This document shows, piece after piece, positions 33,814 to 42,835 of a stretch of DNA of 64,000 nt (position 1 is the first letter of the stretch; the number at the start of each line of letters is the position of its first letter). Origin of the DNA: Herminiimonas sp. (GTDB lineage Bacteria; Pseudomonadota; Gammaproteobacteria; Burkholderiales; Burkholderiaceae_D); the NCBI GenBank assembly GCA_028292265.1, contig JAQGMR010000013.1, positions 62,001 to 126,000 on the forward strand, in the 5' to 3' direction. The notes beneath the pieces were generated by a model, which saw nothing but the letters and a program-made list of their open reading frames with translations, searched no databases and had not been told where the DNA came from. Both the position numbers and the translations under genes were made by a program.

Positions 33814-36336
33814 TTAAAGCCAGAGGATCTGCTTGCGGTAAGACAGATCAGTCAGCAGCGGCTCGGCCGCGCCTTCATGAAATACCGCGCCGCGATCCAG
33901 CGCGAATATCCGGTCGGCCAGCGCCAGCACCAGGTCCAGGTTGTGCTCGACTATCAGGATCGACACCTGGCTGCGCAACTGGTCAAACACGGTGAACAAT
34001 TCCTGCACAACAGTTGGTGCCAAGCCCTCAAACGGTTCATCCAGCAGCAACAGCCTGACGTTGCCGGAGAGGGCGCGCGCCACCGCCACCATTTGCTGCT
34101 CGCCGCCAGAAAGATAGTCGGCCGGTGTCCGCATGCGGTCCTTCAGGCTCGGAAAATAGTGCAGGATCTTTTCTTCGCTCCACACCACCCCCTGACTGCC
34201 GTCAGTGGCCCGCGCCAGCCGGCCAAGTGCCAGGTTCTCCGCTACGGTCATGCCAGCAAACAGGCCACGCCCCTGCGGCACGTAGCCGATGCCGAGGCGT
34301 GCTATATCCGGCGCAGGCAATCCGGCGATATCGCGACCGGCGAATTCAATTTCGCCAGACGCCGGTTTCAGCAGTCCGATCAAGGTCTTCAGCAGCGTGG
34401 ACTTGCCGGCGCCGTTGCGACCCAGAAGCGCCACGATTTCACCTTCGCGCACTTCCAGCGTCGCGTCGTTCAGGATATGGCTCTTGCCATAGAAAGCGTT
34501 GACCTTCTCGAAGCGCAGCAGCAGCGGCCGGTCGCGGGCCGCCCCCGCCACGCGACCAGTAACGAGCGGCGTTCCCGACCCCGTATAGATTTCCTGCACC
34601 CGATGGTCCGCGCGCGCCTGCTCGGGGGTGCCTGACATCAGCACACTGCCCTGGTTCATCACGGTCACGCGTTGCGAAAAGCCGAGCACGCGGTCGATGT
34701 CATGTTCAACGATCAGGACCGGGATATTGCAGGCCACCGTCTTCACCAGATGGGACACGCGTTCGCGCTCCGCCGCGGCCAACCCGGCCAGCGGCTCGTC
34801 CATCAGCAGCACCTGTGGTTTTGAACCAAGTGCGATACCAAGATCGACCAGCCGTTGGCCGCCATACGAGAGCGCGCCGCCCTCGATGTGCTCGATCCCT
34901 TCCAGGCCCAAAAACTTCATCAGCTCGGCGGTTTCCGCATGGATTTCAGGATAGCTGTCGATATCGCGCCAGGCATTGAAACGTGCCGCATGTCGTGCCT
35001 GCAGCGACAAGCGCAAGTTCTCGTAAATCGACAGGCCGCGGAACAGATTCGTGACCTGAAATGAGCGCGCCAGGCCTTGCTGGCATATCCGGTGCGTAGT
35101 CATGCCCTGGATATCCTTGCCGTTCAGGCGCACCGTGCCCGCGTCCGGAGAGAACATGCCGGAAATCAGATTGAAGGCAGTTGTCTTGCCGGCGCCGTTC
35201 GGCCCAATCAACGCATGGATCTCTCCCGCATGCAGCGTCAGCTCCGTATTCTCGACCGCGTGGATGCCGCCGAAATTCTTGCTGATGCCCTTCGCTTCGA
35301 GCACTACTCCCTGGCTCGCTCGAGGCCGCAGGAACCCGGGCAACGGCAAGCCTTCATGTATCTTGCGCTTGCTCATCGCCGCGCCCTCTTCGGCTTCTGG
35401 TCGCCAGTGGCGCTGCAGACGCGTCCAGATGCCGACCAGCCCCGTAGGCGAAAACAGAATGAAGCCGACGAACGCCAGCCCGAACCAGAGCAACCAGTTC
35501 GCGGTCCAGATCGACAGCAACTCGCGAAACAGGATGTAGAACAGCGCGCCCAATGCCGGACCAAGAAAGCTGCGCATGCCACCAATTATTACCATCACCA
35601 GCAACTCGCCGGAAAAGGCGACCGAGGTCGGCTCCGCCGAGGCCATCCGATGATGAAACACCAGCAGCGCGCCGGCTAGGCCAGTAACGGTGGCCGACAG
35701 CACGAACGCGCCCAGCTTGTACTTGTCGGTGTCATAGCCCTGGAAGCTGGCGCGCTGTTCGTTTTCACGAATTGCGACAAGCACGTGGCCAAAGGGCGAG
35801 CGCACGACCCGCAGCAGCACATACAGGACGGCCAGCCCGATGATGCTGACCGCCACCAGGTAGACCAGTGGGTCGTCCAGGTTCAGCGGGCCAATGGCCG
35901 GCCGCACCACACCGCCTAGCCCTGATTCGCCTCCGGTGAATGCGGTCCAGCGAAAAGCGATGGCGAAAGTGAGCGCCGATAGCGCCAACGTCAGCAACGA
36001 AAAATACACGCCGCGCCGTCGCAGGATCAGGAAACCCACGACGGCAGACAGCGCCGCGATGGAAAGCAGCGCAAACATGAAGGGCAAAACGATCTGGCCT
36101 GGAAACCAGTATTTCTGCGACAGCGCGGCGGCGTAAGCGCCGATGCCGAACCAGGTGCCGTGGCCAAAGGAAGTGAGGCCGGTATAGCCGACCAGAATAT
36201 TCAGGCCCATCGCTGCAATCGCAAAGATCACGACGTCGGTGGCGGAGGTCAGCGTCAGGCCGACTGCGTGCAGCAGGAACGGAATCACCACCAGCGCAAT
36301 GGCACCGATCCACAGGGGTTGGTATGTCTTGTTCAA
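33814..36336 (-). CDS. Fused LivM-LivG-LivF branched-chain amino acid-type ABC transporter
   Basis: 840 aa in one uninterrupted frame. Residues 1-325 are a LivM-type permease (about 9 membrane spans, conserved FRWTAFTGGESGLGG). About 345-590 is a LivG-type ATPase (GPNGAGKTT, LSYGGQR, LLMDEPLAGL). About 605-840 is a LivF-type ATPase (GRNGAGKST, YLSGGEQQ, LLLDEPFEGL). The joins are at RHWRPEAEEGAAMSKRK and near GTPLVTGRVAG. In most genomes these are three genes. It ends 29 bp before the SDR start and follows livH by 11 bp. Substrate is probably the compound degraded by the following enzymes, not necessarily an amino acid. Confidence 0.93.
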   Translation of the reverse strand: MNKTYQPLWIGAIALVVIPFLLHAVGLTLTSATDVVIFAIAAMGLNILVGYTGLTSFGHGTWFGIGAYAAALSQKYWFPGQIVLPFMFALLSIAALSAVVGFLILRRRGVYFSLLTLALSALTFAIAFRWTAFTGGESGLGGVVRPAIGPLNLDDPLVYLVAVSIIGLAVLYVLLRVVRSPFGHVLVAIRENEQRASFQGYDTDKYKLGAFVLSATVTGLAGALLVFHHRMASAEPTSVAFSGELLVMVIIGGMRSFLGPALGALFYILFRELLSIWTANWLLWFGLAFVGFILFSPTGLVGIWTRLQRHWRPEAEEGAAMSKRKIHEGLPLPGFLRPRASQGVVLEAKGISKNFGGIHAVENTELTLHAGEIHALIGPNGAGKTTAFNLISGMFSPDAGTVRLNGKDIQGMTTHRICQQGLARSFQVTNLFRGLSIYENLRLSLQARHAARFNAWRDIDSYPEIHAETAELMKFLGLEGIEHIEGGALSYGGQRLVDLGIALGSKPQVLLMDEPLAGLAAAERERVSHLVKTVACNIPVLIVEHDIDRVLGFSQRVTVMNQGSVLMSGTPEQARADHRVQEIYTGSGTPLVTGRVAGAARDRPLLLRFEKVNAFYGKSHILNDATLEVREGEIVALLGRNGAGKSTLLKTLIGLLKPASGEIEFAGRDIAGLPAPDIARLGIGYVPQGRGLFAGMTVAENLALGRLARATDGSQGVVWSEEKILHYFPSLKDRMRTPADYLSGGEQQMVAVARALSGNVRLLLLDEPFEGLAPTVVQELFTVFDQLRSQVSILIVEHNLDLVLALADRIFALDRGAVFHEGAAEPLLTDLSYRKQILWL

Positions 36337-36347
36337 AGGTGGGCTCT

Positions 36348-37223
36348 TTATTCGAATCGTTCGATTCGTTCCCCGAGCAAGCCTCGCGGACGGAACATCA
36401 GCACCAGCAGCATCAGCAGATACATCGACGCTTCACCGGCTGCCGGATAAAAATGAATGGTGATGCCGCGTACCACGCCCACCAGCACCGCGGCGATTAC
36501 CACGCCCCAAAAACTGCCCAGGCCGCCGATCACAACCACCACGAAAGCGGCAGTCATGATTTCCGTGCCCATCGCCGGATGCACGCCGGAGATCGGCGCA
36601 AACAAGACGCCCGCCAATGCGGCCAGGCTGACGCCCAGCACGACGACGGTCGTCATGTATGGCTGCAGCCGGATGCCGAGCACCGCCACCATGTCGGGTC
36701 GCTGCACGCCGGCGCGCACCACGCGGCCAAAAGAAGTCTTGTTCAGCAAAAGCCAGATAGCCGTCAACGCCGCAACCACCGCAAACAGCATCAACACCCG
36801 ATATCTCGAATAAAGGAATCCGCCGACTGCGATCTGCCCCTTGAAAGCGGCAGGGATGGAAGATGGAATCGGCGACGCGCCCCAGGTCATGCGAATCAGC
36901 TGCTCTGCAACCATCGCCAGTCCGAAGGTGAGCAACAGGCTGAGGATGGGGTCGGCCGAATAGAATCGGCGCAGCAGGAAGCGCTCGAACAGCACGCCGA
37001 GCATCCCGACGATCAATGGCGAAATGACGACAGCGCCGCTGAAGCCAAGGTGTTTGGTGACTTCGACCGCAAGGTACGCCCCCAATGCGTAAAACGCACC
37101 ATGCGCCAAGTTGACCACGCCGCCCAGGCTGAATATCAGCGACAAGCCGAGTGCGATCAACAGGTAATAGCCGCCCACCAGCAAGCCATTCAGGACTTGC
37201 TCCAGAAGGAATACAAATTCCAT
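36348..37223 (-). CDS. livH: LivH-type ABC transporter permease
   Basis: 291 aa, about eight membrane spans, starting at the ATG at 37223 with GGAG upstream. MEFVFLLEQVLNGLLVGGYYLLIALGLSLIFSLGGVVNLAHGAFY is the normal LivH opening, here read by its GxxN and NLAHG features. It pairs with the LivM part of the fused gene. The frame upstream to 37310 is not supported. Confidence 0.93.
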   Translation of the reverse strand: MEFVFLLEQVLNGLLVGGYYLLIALGLSLIFSLGGVVNLAHGAFYALGAYLAVEVTKHLGFSGAVVISPLIVGMLGVLFERFLLRRFYSADPILSLLLTFGLAMVAEQLIRMTWGASPIPSSIPAAFKGQIAVGGFLYSRYRVLMLFAVVAALTAIWLLLNKTSFGRVVRAGVQRPDMVAVLGIRLQPYMTTVVVLGVSLAALAGVLFAPISGVHPAMGTEIMTAAFVVVVIGGLGSFWGVVIAAVLVGVVRGITIHFYPAAGEASMYLLMLLVLMFRPRGLLGERIERFE

Positions 37224-37342
37224 TACTACTCCACGGATGCTGTAGGAAGCGCAGCAGCGCGGTTGGCGCCGCGCGCTTGTGCTTGCGCATGCCGGACCAG
37301 ACCAGGGCAACGGCCTGGCCTCCCGTCCGCTTCAGGTCGCGT

Positions 37343-38617
37343 TCAGGTCATGGAGCAGGCATTTTCTTCACGCGTGGGCGCCAGGACTTCCAGCGATTCC
37401 TGCGGTCCGGGCACTGTCGCCCCCAATGCCATGAAGTCCCACTTGTCCTTGGCCTTGCCTTTCGGCTTGGCAGTGACGGTGTACATTTCCTGCATCAACT
37501 GGTGGTCCCAGGCGCGGTAGTAGCCTTTGCGCGCCTTCAGGATGTCGAACTGCGCACCTTTTTCGAAGTACTCGATCAATTTCGCAGAATCGGTCGATTT
37601 TGTTTCGTTCATCGCCTGCACCATCGACTTGAGCGCGACATATTCGCCCCACGCCTGGTTTTCCGGCGGCTTGCCATATTTCTTGGTGAATGCGGCAACG
37701 AAGGCCTTCGATGACGGCGTATCGACATCGTGGTGCCAGATCAGGGGCCAGGTACCGGCAAAGTTGTCGGCGCCGGCGCCCCAGGCAACCGCCGTATCGA
37801 AGCCGAAGCCGGCGGTCGGATACGGGAGCCCGAATTCGGCGTACTGCTTGATGAAGTTGGTGATCTGATTGCCGGCCAGATTGGAAATGACGAGATCTGG
37901 CTTGGCCTGACGGATCTTGAGCAGATAGGGACTGAAATCGGTCGCATCGGTCGCCACCAATTCGTCCTGAATGAAGCTGCCGCCATTGGCGTTGACAAAA
38001 ATCTTGGCGACGCGAAGCAGGTCATGGCCGAATGCGTAGTCGGCGGTCAGGCCGAACAGTTTTTTTCCCTTGATCATATTGTCACGCAACAACGCCTTGC
38101 CGCAGGCCTTGACGTAAGTCGTATTGGCCCCTTCGACGTGGAACATGTACTTGTTGCAGGCCTTGCCGCGCAACTCATCCGAATTGCACCCGGTATTGAC
38201 GAAGATGCGCTTGTTGCGACCCGCGACTTGGGCGATCGCCAGGCCCGACGCGGAGGAAATTTCACCGATCAGCACGACTGCACCGTCCCGTTCGAACAAA
38301 CGCTGCGCCTTCGATGAGGCGGTCGACGGGTTCACCGAGTCTTCAGAAATCAGGTCCAGTTGGCGGCCCATTACGCCACCAGCCTGGTTCACTTCTTCCA
38401 CGGCCAGCTTGATGCTCATGACCGCATATTCTCCGAGCGGGCCGAGGAATCCGGTAAGCGGAGTAAGGTGCCCGATCCTGATCTTGTCCGACTGGCTGTG
38501 GACGATAGCCGGAAAGCCCATCGCCGATGCTCCAGCCAGCGCAGCCCCGGCTGTCAATAGCTTGCGCCGCTGTGGTGATTGCACGATCAAACCGCTTTTG
38601 CTCTTTTCGTTTTCCAT
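37343..38617 (-). CDS. Liv-type ABC transporter substrate-binding protein
   Basis: 424 aa. The signal peptide contains RRKLLTAGAALAGASAMGFPA, a twin-arginine type signal with a cleavage site near IVHSQSD. The mature part is a type-1 periplasmic fold (KIRIGHLTPLTGFLGPLGEYAVMS, GVMGRQLDLISEDSVNPSTA). GGGAGGGG before the ATG is a strong ribosome site. It is the first gene of the operon, behind a canonical promoter at 38645-38672. Confidence 0.93.
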   Translation of the reverse strand: MENEKSKSGLIVQSPQRRKLLTAGAALAGASAMGFPAIVHSQSDKIRIGHLTPLTGFLGPLGEYAVMSIKLAVEEVNQAGGVMGRQLDLISEDSVNPSTASSKAQRLFERDGAVVLIGEISSASGLAIAQVAGRNKRIFVNTGCNSDELRGKACNKYMFHVEGANTTYVKACGKALLRDNMIKGKKLFGLTADYAFGHDLLRVAKIFVNANGGSFIQDELVATDATDFSPYLLKIRQAKPDLVISNLAGNQITNFIKQYAEFGLPYPTAGFGFDTAVAWGAGADNFAGTWPLIWHHDVDTPSSKAFVAAFTKKYGKPPENQAWGEYVALKSMVQAMNETKSTDSAKLIEYFEKGAQFDILKARKGYYRAWDHQLMQEMYTVTAKPKGKAKDKWDFMALGATVPGPQESLEVLAPTREENACSMT

Positions 38618-38628
38618 TTGACCCCTCC

Positions 38629-38674
38629 CGTTGACATTTGATCAAATATATCAGACGAGACTACAATGTCAACG
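38629..38674. promoter_or_regulatory. Operator-like inverted repeat and promoter between Liv operon and gntR-type gene
   Basis: CGTTGACATT (38629-38638) and AATGTCAACG (38665-38674) are a perfect 10-bp inverted repeat 26 bp apart. On the minus strand TTGACA (38667-38672) and TATATT (38645-38650), with 16-bp spacing, form a strong sigma-70 promoter for the transporter operon. The repeat covers the -35 box and the start point. A TTTGATCAAA palindrome (38637-38646) overlaps. This fits repression by the divergent GntR-family protein. Confidence 0.7.
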
Positions 38675-38719
38675 TTGATCGGCAAGCAGTTCGACAAGGG
38701 TCGCTATAATCCGGGCGAC

Positions 38720-39472
38720 ATGACGCATCCACACTCCCCTCCACATGAACTTGGCAACATGAGGTCCCCGATTTCCACCGCAGCTGATCTCTCCCAAATT
38801 CGCAAGATTGCCCACCCAACGCTGGCACATCGGGTCTATGAAGACGTGCGCGAGTTGCTGCTCGCAGGGCAGGTCCTGCCCGGTCAAAAGCTCACGCTGA
38901 AGAGCCTTTCGGAAGCCTTGGGTACCAGCCATATGCCAATCCGCGACGCCATCCGGCGGCTGGCTGCGGAAGGCGCGCTCGAGATCCTGCCCAATAAAGG
39001 GCTGCGCGTCCCCTTGATGACGAAGGACCGGTTTCGGGAATTGCTCAAGATAAGGCTAGCGCTGGAAGGATTGGCGGTGGAGCACGCGGCAATGCGTGTC
39101 ACACCAGAAGAGCTTTCGGGAATCGAGGACACACACACGGCTTTGTCCGCCGAGATGCAGCGCGCCGAACCCGATGTGAGCCGGATAATCCAGTTGAACA
39201 AACAACTGCACTTCGCCGTCTATCAAGCCTCTGGAATGCCAACCCTGGTGGAGTTGATCGAAACGATATGGCTTCGGGTTGGACCGGTCATCAATCTGGA
39301 CATGCGCTCGGGGTCAAGGCGGTTGTCGGAAGCGCCAGCGATTCATCATCACGACCAATTGCTAAAGGGATTGCGCAATGGCTCGGTCGAAGAAAGCCGG
39401 GCGGCCCTGGGTGGCGACCTGTTGAGCGCGGCCCAGGTGATTCTGGCGGGAGATGGATTGCCGGACGATTGA
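38720..39472 (+). CDS. GntR/FadR-family (FCD) transcriptional regulator
   Basis: About 250 aa. Start uncertain: 38666, 38720 or 38759 are possible; 38666 would lie inside the operator, while a TATAAT at 38705-38710 suggests transcription from about 38717. The winged helix-turn-helix reads LAHRVYEDVRELLLAGQVLPGQKL...LSEALGTSHMPIRDAIRRLAAEG. The all-helical FCD domain follows with LNKQLHFAVYQASG and HHHDQLLKGL metal/ligand residues. It is divergent from the catabolic Liv operon and probably represses it until the substrate is present. Confidence 0.88.
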   Translation: MTHPHSPPHELGNMRSPISTAADLSQIRKIAHPTLAHRVYEDVRELLLAGQVLPGQKLTLKSLSEALGTSHMPIRDAIRRLAAEGALEILPNKGLRVPLMTKDRFRELLKIRLALEGLAVEHAAMRVTPEELSGIEDTHTALSAEMQRAEPDVSRIIQLNKQLHFAVYQASGMPTLVELIETIWLRVGPVINLDMRSGSRRLSEAPAIHHHDQLLKGLRNGSVEESRAALGGDLLSAAQVILAGDGLPDD

Positions 39473-39548
39473 TGGCGTCGGGAAGCGGGCCATTACTTGA
39501 CCTGCTTTTCGCTGCACGCGGAACGGGTGCGCCCGCGCGTACCCGCCC

Positions 39549-39935
39549 TCATTCGACTCGGGCGCCACGCTCCTCGAGTAACTGCCGCAACACGGTGCGA
39601 TGGCAGCGGGATTCATCCTCGCAATAACAGCCAACCGAGAAGCTGGTCTGGTGCGACAGTGCTGCCAGCAAATCGAGCACCCGGCTGACGTCCGGCGCCT
39701 TCATTTCTGCCCGAAATTTGCGCTGAAAGGTGGCGATGTCGCGCTCGTCCTGAGCCTCCCGCCACGCATGGAAAAGCGCCGGGCTTGGCGACAGGTTCGG
39801 CAGCCAGACATCATAGAAGTCGAGCGCCGCGTAGTCGGCCTTGCGAACGCCGCGCGGCGGCCGACGCACCGTGCCGATCCGCATGCCTTCATCCGGCAAG
39901 CGCGGCGACCCGAGCCGGACGATATGCACGCTCAT
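39549..39935 (-). CDS. DUF488 family protein (YeaO-like)
   Basis: 128 aa: IVRLGSPRLPDEGMRIGTVRRPPRG, then YDVWLPNLSPSP, and a C-terminal CYCEDESRCHRTVLRQLL with the conserved CHR. Function not established for the family. Its ATG overlaps the xerD stop (ATGA), so it is translated with xerD. A degraded relative of its 3' end lies at 30953. Confidence 0.88.
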   Translation of the reverse strand: MSVHIVRLGSPRLPDEGMRIGTVRRPPRGVRKADYAALDFYDVWLPNLSPSPALFHAWREAQDERDIATFQRKFRAEMKAPDVSRVLDLLAALSHQTSFSVGCYCEDESRCHRTVLRQLLEERGARVE

Positions 39936-40888
39936 GCTTTCCCGCCACGTGGATGATGCACCGCATGCAGCTTCTTGAGTCGTTCGCGCGCCACATGGGT
40001 GTAGATCTGCGTGGTGGAGATGTCGGCATGCCCGAGCAGTAATTGCACGACCCGCAGGTCGGCGCCATGGTTCAGCAAATGCGTGGCGAAGGCATGTCGC
40101 AGCGTGTGCGGCGATAGCGGTGCATTGATATCTGCGCGCAGCGCATGCTTCTTGACGAGCGTCCAGAACATTTGCCGCGTCATGGGGCCGCCGCGTGCGG
40201 TGACAAACAGCGCATCCGCAACCTGGCCGTCGAGGATGACGGCGCGTCCGTCACGCAGATAACGTTCGATCCAGCTACGTGCATGCTCGCCGAACGGCAC
40301 CAGTCGTGTCTTGCTGCCCTTGCCGGTCACTCGCAGCACGCCTTCGTTCATGCCGACTTCCACCGATTTCAGCATGACCAGTTCGGAGACCCGCAGCCCG
40401 CTCGCGTACATCAGTTCAAGCATGGTGCGGTCGCGCAGTCCGAGCGGCGTGTTGACGTCGGGGGCGCCGAGAAGGGATTCAACCTGCGCTTCGCTCAGTG
40501 TCTTGGGCACACGCGATGGCTGCCGCGCAGTCGGCATTCGCAAGCAGGGATCGACCGCGATCCGGTTCTGGCGCAAGGCGAGCTGGTAGAAGCGACGCAA
40601 GGCAGAGAGACGTCGATTGGCGGATGTCGCGCGCGTTTCTGCATGGCGTGCGGCGAAGTAGCCGTTGAGGTCGACCGGCTCCGCCTGCAGCAACTGCTTG
40701 CCCTGTTCCTCGTGCAGCCAGGCGGCGAATGCAGACAGATCGCGGCGGTAGGCGTCGAGCGAGTTTTTCGCCAGACCGTCTTCCAGCCAGAGCGTGTCGC
40801 AAAATTCATCAATTAACTGCTGGCCGGGAACCACGGCGGCGGCAGGCGGCTTGTCGAGCGCGACGCGGGACATGCCTGCTCGTGCCAT
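39932..40888 (-). CDS. xerD: Tyrosine recombinase XerD
   Basis: 318 aa from the ATG at 40888, which overlaps the ogt stop (ATGA). The frame runs upstream inside ogt but has no support. Core-binding domain (IDEFCDTLWLEDGLAKNSLDAYRRDL) and catalytic residues R (YASGLRVSEL), K (GKGSKTR), HxxR (SPHTLRHAFATHLLNHG), H (LGHADISTTQIY) and the Tyr are all present. It resolves chromosome dimers at dif with XerC. Genomic rather than element-borne: no att repeats are near. Confidence 0.95.
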   Translation of the reverse strand: MARAGMSRVALDKPPAAAVVPGQQLIDEFCDTLWLEDGLAKNSLDAYRRDLSAFAAWLHEEQGKQLLQAEPVDLNGYFAARHAETRATSANRRLSALRRFYQLALRQNRIAVDPCLRMPTARQPSRVPKTLSEAQVESLLGAPDVNTPLGLRDRTMLELMYASGLRVSELVMLKSVEVGMNEGVLRVTGKGSKTRLVPFGEHARSWIERYLRDGRAVILDGQVADALFVTARGGPMTRQMFWTLVKKHALRADINAPLSPHTLRHAFATHLLNHGADLRVVQLLLGHADISTTQIYTHVARERLKKLHAVHHPRGGKA

Positions 40889-41379
40889 CAATAGCCCGCC
40901 ACGCCTTCGTGTGCCAGCAGCCAGCGCTTTACACCGAGGTGGAAGCCGGTCGCATCGTCGTGGTTGGCGAAGCCGCCCAGGCCGCCCGCGGCTGTCACGC
41001 GATGGCAAGGAATCACGAGAGGAAACCAGTTGGCGCCGCACGCCTGGCCGACGGCCCGCGGCGCAGACCGCAGACGACGCGCCACGTCGCCGTAGGTCAG
41101 GACTGCACCCTGCGGAATGTCGGAAATGACCTGCCACACCCTTTGCTGGAAGGCGGTGCCTGCCGGCGCTAGCGGAAGGTCGAAGCGGAAGCCGGGTTCC
41201 TTGAAGTAACGGGTCAATTGCTGCACGGCGCGCTCGGCAACAGCGTCCTGCGGCGCCTTTTCCTCAAAATGCCGCGGCAGGTAGACCAGCTCTTTCACCA
41301 GGCCGTCAACAGTGCGCACCCCCATGGCGCCGAAGGGAGCGGGGCAGATGGCGGAAAAAATGTCGCTATTGGATTGCAT
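40888..41379 (-). CDS. ogt: Methylated-DNA-[protein]-cysteine S-methyltransferase
   Basis: 163 aa from the ATG at 41379. The longer frame to 41409 would start inside a terminator hairpin. The active-site VIPCHRVTAAGGLGGF and helix RAVGQACGANWFP are intact. It repairs O6-alkylguanine by transferring the alkyl group to the PCHR cysteine. It leads the ogt-xerD-DUF488 unit, all joined by ATGA overlaps. Confidence 0.93.
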   Translation of the reverse strand: MQSNSDIFSAICPAPFGAMGVRTVDGLVKELVYLPRHFEEKAPQDAVAERAVQQLTRYFKEPGFRFDLPLAPAGTAFQQRVWQVISDIPQGAVLTYGDVARRLRSAPRAVGQACGANWFPLVIPCHRVTAAGGLGGFANHDDATGFHLGVKRWLLAHEGVAGY

Positions 41380-41393
41380 GGGAAGAGGATAAA

Positions 41394-41427
41394 ACAAAAA
41401 GGCCGCCATTCAAAATGGCGACCTTTT
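41394..41427 (-). terminator. Terminator of the dctPQM operon
   Basis: CGCCATT and AATGGCG with AAGG/CCTT extensions form a stem followed by a T-run on the minus strand. It ends the TRAP operon and separates it from ogt. Confidence 0.8.
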
Positions 41428-41551
41428 GTCTGACAGTGCAAACCACCCGCGCCTGTCTGGGTGGTGGTAGCGGGTTACCGATGCAATCTGCTATCCCGCG
41501 TTGCCACCCCAAGCGGCACCCCGGATTGCTACTCCGAGTTACTGCTGCTGG

Positions 41552-42835
41552 TTACTGCCCATACACCAGGTTTGGCAGCCACAGCGACAAACTCGGCCAG
41601 TAAGTGACGAGCCCAAGGAAAGCGATCATGGTCAGCAACCACGGTATGACCGCCTTGGTCAGTTCCGTAATACCCATCTTGGTGATGCCGGAAGCCACAT
41701 AAAGATTAAGGCCTACCGGCGGGTGGCACATGCCTACTTCCATGTTGACCACCATGATGATGCCGAAGTGGACCGGATCAATGCCAAGCGTGCGCGCTAC
41801 CGGGAACAGGATAGGCGCCATGATCAGCACGATTGACGACGGCTCCATCACATTGCCCGCCACCAGCAACAGGATGTTTACCACTAGCAGGAAGGTCAAC
41901 TGGCCAAATCCCGCGTCCATGATCCAGCCTGCCATCGCCTGCGGTATGTTCTCGCTAGTCATGAGGAACGAGAACAGGACTGCGTTGGTGATGATGTACA
42001 GCAGCATCGCCGACATTGACGCCGAATCCAGCAACACCTTCGGAACCTGCTTCAGACTCAGATCCTTGTACACGAAGACTGCAACAACGAACGCGTACAC
42101 GGCCGACATGGCTGCGGCCTCGGTCGGCGTGAAGATACCGGTGTAGATGCCGCCCATGACGATCACGATCAGCAGCAGCCCCCATGCGCTCTTGCGAAAC
42201 GCGGCGCCGCGCTCCGCCCAGGTTGCCTTGGGCATGCGTGGATAGTCGTTTTTCTTCGCCAGCACCCAGGTGGTAAGGCCCAGGAAGAACGCCAGCATGA
42301 GGCCGGGAATCACACCTGCCATGAACAGCTTGCCGACTGAGGTGTTGGTCGAGACTGAATACATCACCATCACGATTGAAGGCGGAATCAGGATACCAAG
42401 CGCGCCGGAAGTTGTGATCACGCCTGCGCCAAAACGCTTGGGGTAACCCTGGCGCACCATCGCTGGCAGCAGGATAGAGCCGATCGCCACCACGGTCGCC
42501 GGCGAAGAACCGGACACCGCCGCAAACAGCGCGCAGGCCAGGACGCCGGCCAGTGCCAGACCACCATGCCAGTGACCCACCATCGACGTCGCGAAATTGA
42601 TCATGCGTCGCGCGACACCGCCATGGGTCAGGAAATTACCGGCCAGGATAAAGAACGGAATCGCCATGATTTCGAAGTTTTCGATGCCGGTGAAAAGCTT
42701 GAGCGCCACCGACTGGACCGGAACCTGGGTCATGGTGAACAGGAAGGTCAACACCGTCAGGCCGAGCGAAATGGAGACCGGCATGCCGGTCAGCATCAGG
42801 ACCAGCAACAGGACAAAAATAATGGCGGCGTTCAT
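41552..42835 (-). CDS. dctM: TRAP transporter large permease (DctM)
   Basis: 427 aa with about 12 membrane spans. Conserved strings: GIENFEIMAIPFFILAGNFL, AVSGSSPATVVAIGSILLPAM, GALGILIPPSIVMVMYSV, and PPVGLNLYVASGI. It carries out sodium-coupled uptake of a C4-dicarboxylate or similar acid with DctQ and DctP. Its ATG overlaps the dctQ stop by 4 bp. Confidence 0.95.
   Translation of the reverse strand: MNAAIIFVLLLVLMLTGMPVSISLGLTVLTFLFTMTQVPVQSVALKLFTGIENFEIMAIPFFILAGNFLTHGGVARRMINFATSMVGHWHGGLALAGVLACALFAAVSGSSPATVVAIGSILLPAMVRQGYPKRFGAGVITTSGALGILIPPSIVMVMYSVSTNTSVGKLFMAGVIPGLMLAFFLGLTTWVLAKKNDYPRMPKATWAERGAAFRKSAWGLLLIVIVMGGIYTGIFTPTEAAAMSAVYAFVVAVFVYKDLSLKQVPKVLLDSASMSAMLLYIITNAVLFSFLMTSENIPQAMAGWIMDAGFGQLTFLLVVNILLLVAGNVMEPSSIVLIMAPILFPVARTLGIDPVHFGIIMVVNMEVGMCHPPVGLNLYVASGITKMGITELTKAVIPWLLTMIAFLGLVTYWPSLSLWLPNLVYGQ

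Noticed and set aside
36324-37520. 398-codon plus-strand frame opposite livH
   Set aside because: Gln/His-rich antisense artefact of a membrane protein gene.
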